Source of the DNA: a virus
Virus record (IMG/VR): IMGVR_UViG_3300024257_000039
Location: 1-31,424 of that record
DNA: 31,424 nucleotides
Strand: one strand, 5' to 3'
The notes beneath the pieces were generated by a model. The model ran no database searches. It was not told the DNA's origin and saw nothing but the letters and a program-made list of their open reading frames with translations. Below, one piece after another: positions 31,298-31,424 of this stretch (position 1 is its first letter; the number at the start of each line of letters is the position of its first letter). The position numbers and the translations under genes were made by a program.

Positions 31298-31424
31298 ATG
31301 TTAACAGAAGAACAATTGAGAATGGTAGCCCAGATAATGAATCAGAACCCAGGCATATCAGAACAACAGGCTATTCAGGCTGTTATGGGTATGCCCCCTG
31401 GGGCTATGACAGGTGAGGGTACAC
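31298..31424 (+). CDS. Start of a further virion-region gene (partial, 5' end only)
   Basis: The first 42 codons are visible, beginning MLTEEQLRMVAQIMNQNPGI, then a Gln/Ala/Met-rich stretch (SEQQAIQAVMGMPPG). AAAGGAG lies 9 nt before the ATG. It is likely another internal virion protein by position, but too little is visible to say. Confidence 0.75.
   Translation, partial: MLTEEQLRMVAQIMNQNPGISEQQAIQAVMGMPPGAMTGEGT

Noticed and set aside
1-31424. Phage RNA polymerase, sigma factor, integrase, endolysin or photosynthesis-type auxiliary genes
   Set aside because: None of their motifs was seen in any convincing frame; the only metabolic genes are the RNR pair.

Overview
The window is an internal segment of a double-stranded DNA tailed-phage genome (Caudoviricetes). 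No bacterial housekeeping gene, RNA gene, transposon or CRISPR array is visible. The virion genes point to a short-tailed (podovirus-like) particle. The major capsid protein (DUF5309 type), the adaptor and the nozzle-like protein recall the SU10/phiEco32 set, while the polymerase and primase-helicase are of T7 type. Genes for ribonucleotide reductase (RNR) suggest a virulent phage of a Gram-negative, possibly marine, host; a predicted outer-membrane lipoprotein also fits a Gram-negative host. The host cannot be named from this sequence.

Layout. Positions 1-13,398 are read leftward (minus strand), and 14,220-31,424 are read rightward (plus strand). In transcription order the left arm has three parts: a stand-alone 139-aa gene with its own terminator (13.4-12.95 kb); about 16 very small accessory genes plus a GP88-family protein (12.7-8.4 kb); and a nucleotide and replication block (8.2 kb to the window edge). 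That block holds an ssDNA-binding protein, primase-helicase, family A DNA polymerase, a DUF3310 protein, a Cas4/RecB-like nuclease with four cysteines, and class Ia RNR NrdA and NrdB. NrdB runs off the left end. The right arm is the morphogenesis block: TerS, TerL, portal, scaffold, major capsid protein, a terminator, adaptor, fibre-like and tail proteins, a probable lysis pair (a small membrane protein and a u-spanin-like lipoprotein), a nozzle-like protein, two probable internal virion proteins, and the start of one more gene at the right edge. No RNA polymerase, endolysin, integrase or genome end is visible.

The most unusual part is the gene-free divergent region, about 13.4-14.2 kb, with its neighbour at 12.72-12.97 kb. 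It contains eight head-to-tail degenerate 17-bp repeats in perfect phase (13,678-13,813) plus outlying copies, which are iteron-like and also Fur-box-like. Near them is a DnaA-box-like site. A family of 15-bp palindromes surrounds a near-consensus sigma-70 promoter (TTGACA, 17 bp, TACAAT). A second TTGACA promoter follows the terminator of the 139-aa gene. A perfect 11-bp inverted repeat carries extended -10 elements on both strands just before TerS. My inference is that this is the combined replication-origin and transcription-switch region, with host RNA polymerase starting the left arm.

A second highlight is the 859-aa virion protein at 28,713-31,292. It has three exact-period 76-residue repeats and, after a glycine-rich linker, a C-terminal Hint (hedgehog/intein-type) domain starting at Cys628. 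That domain could cleave the protein by itself.
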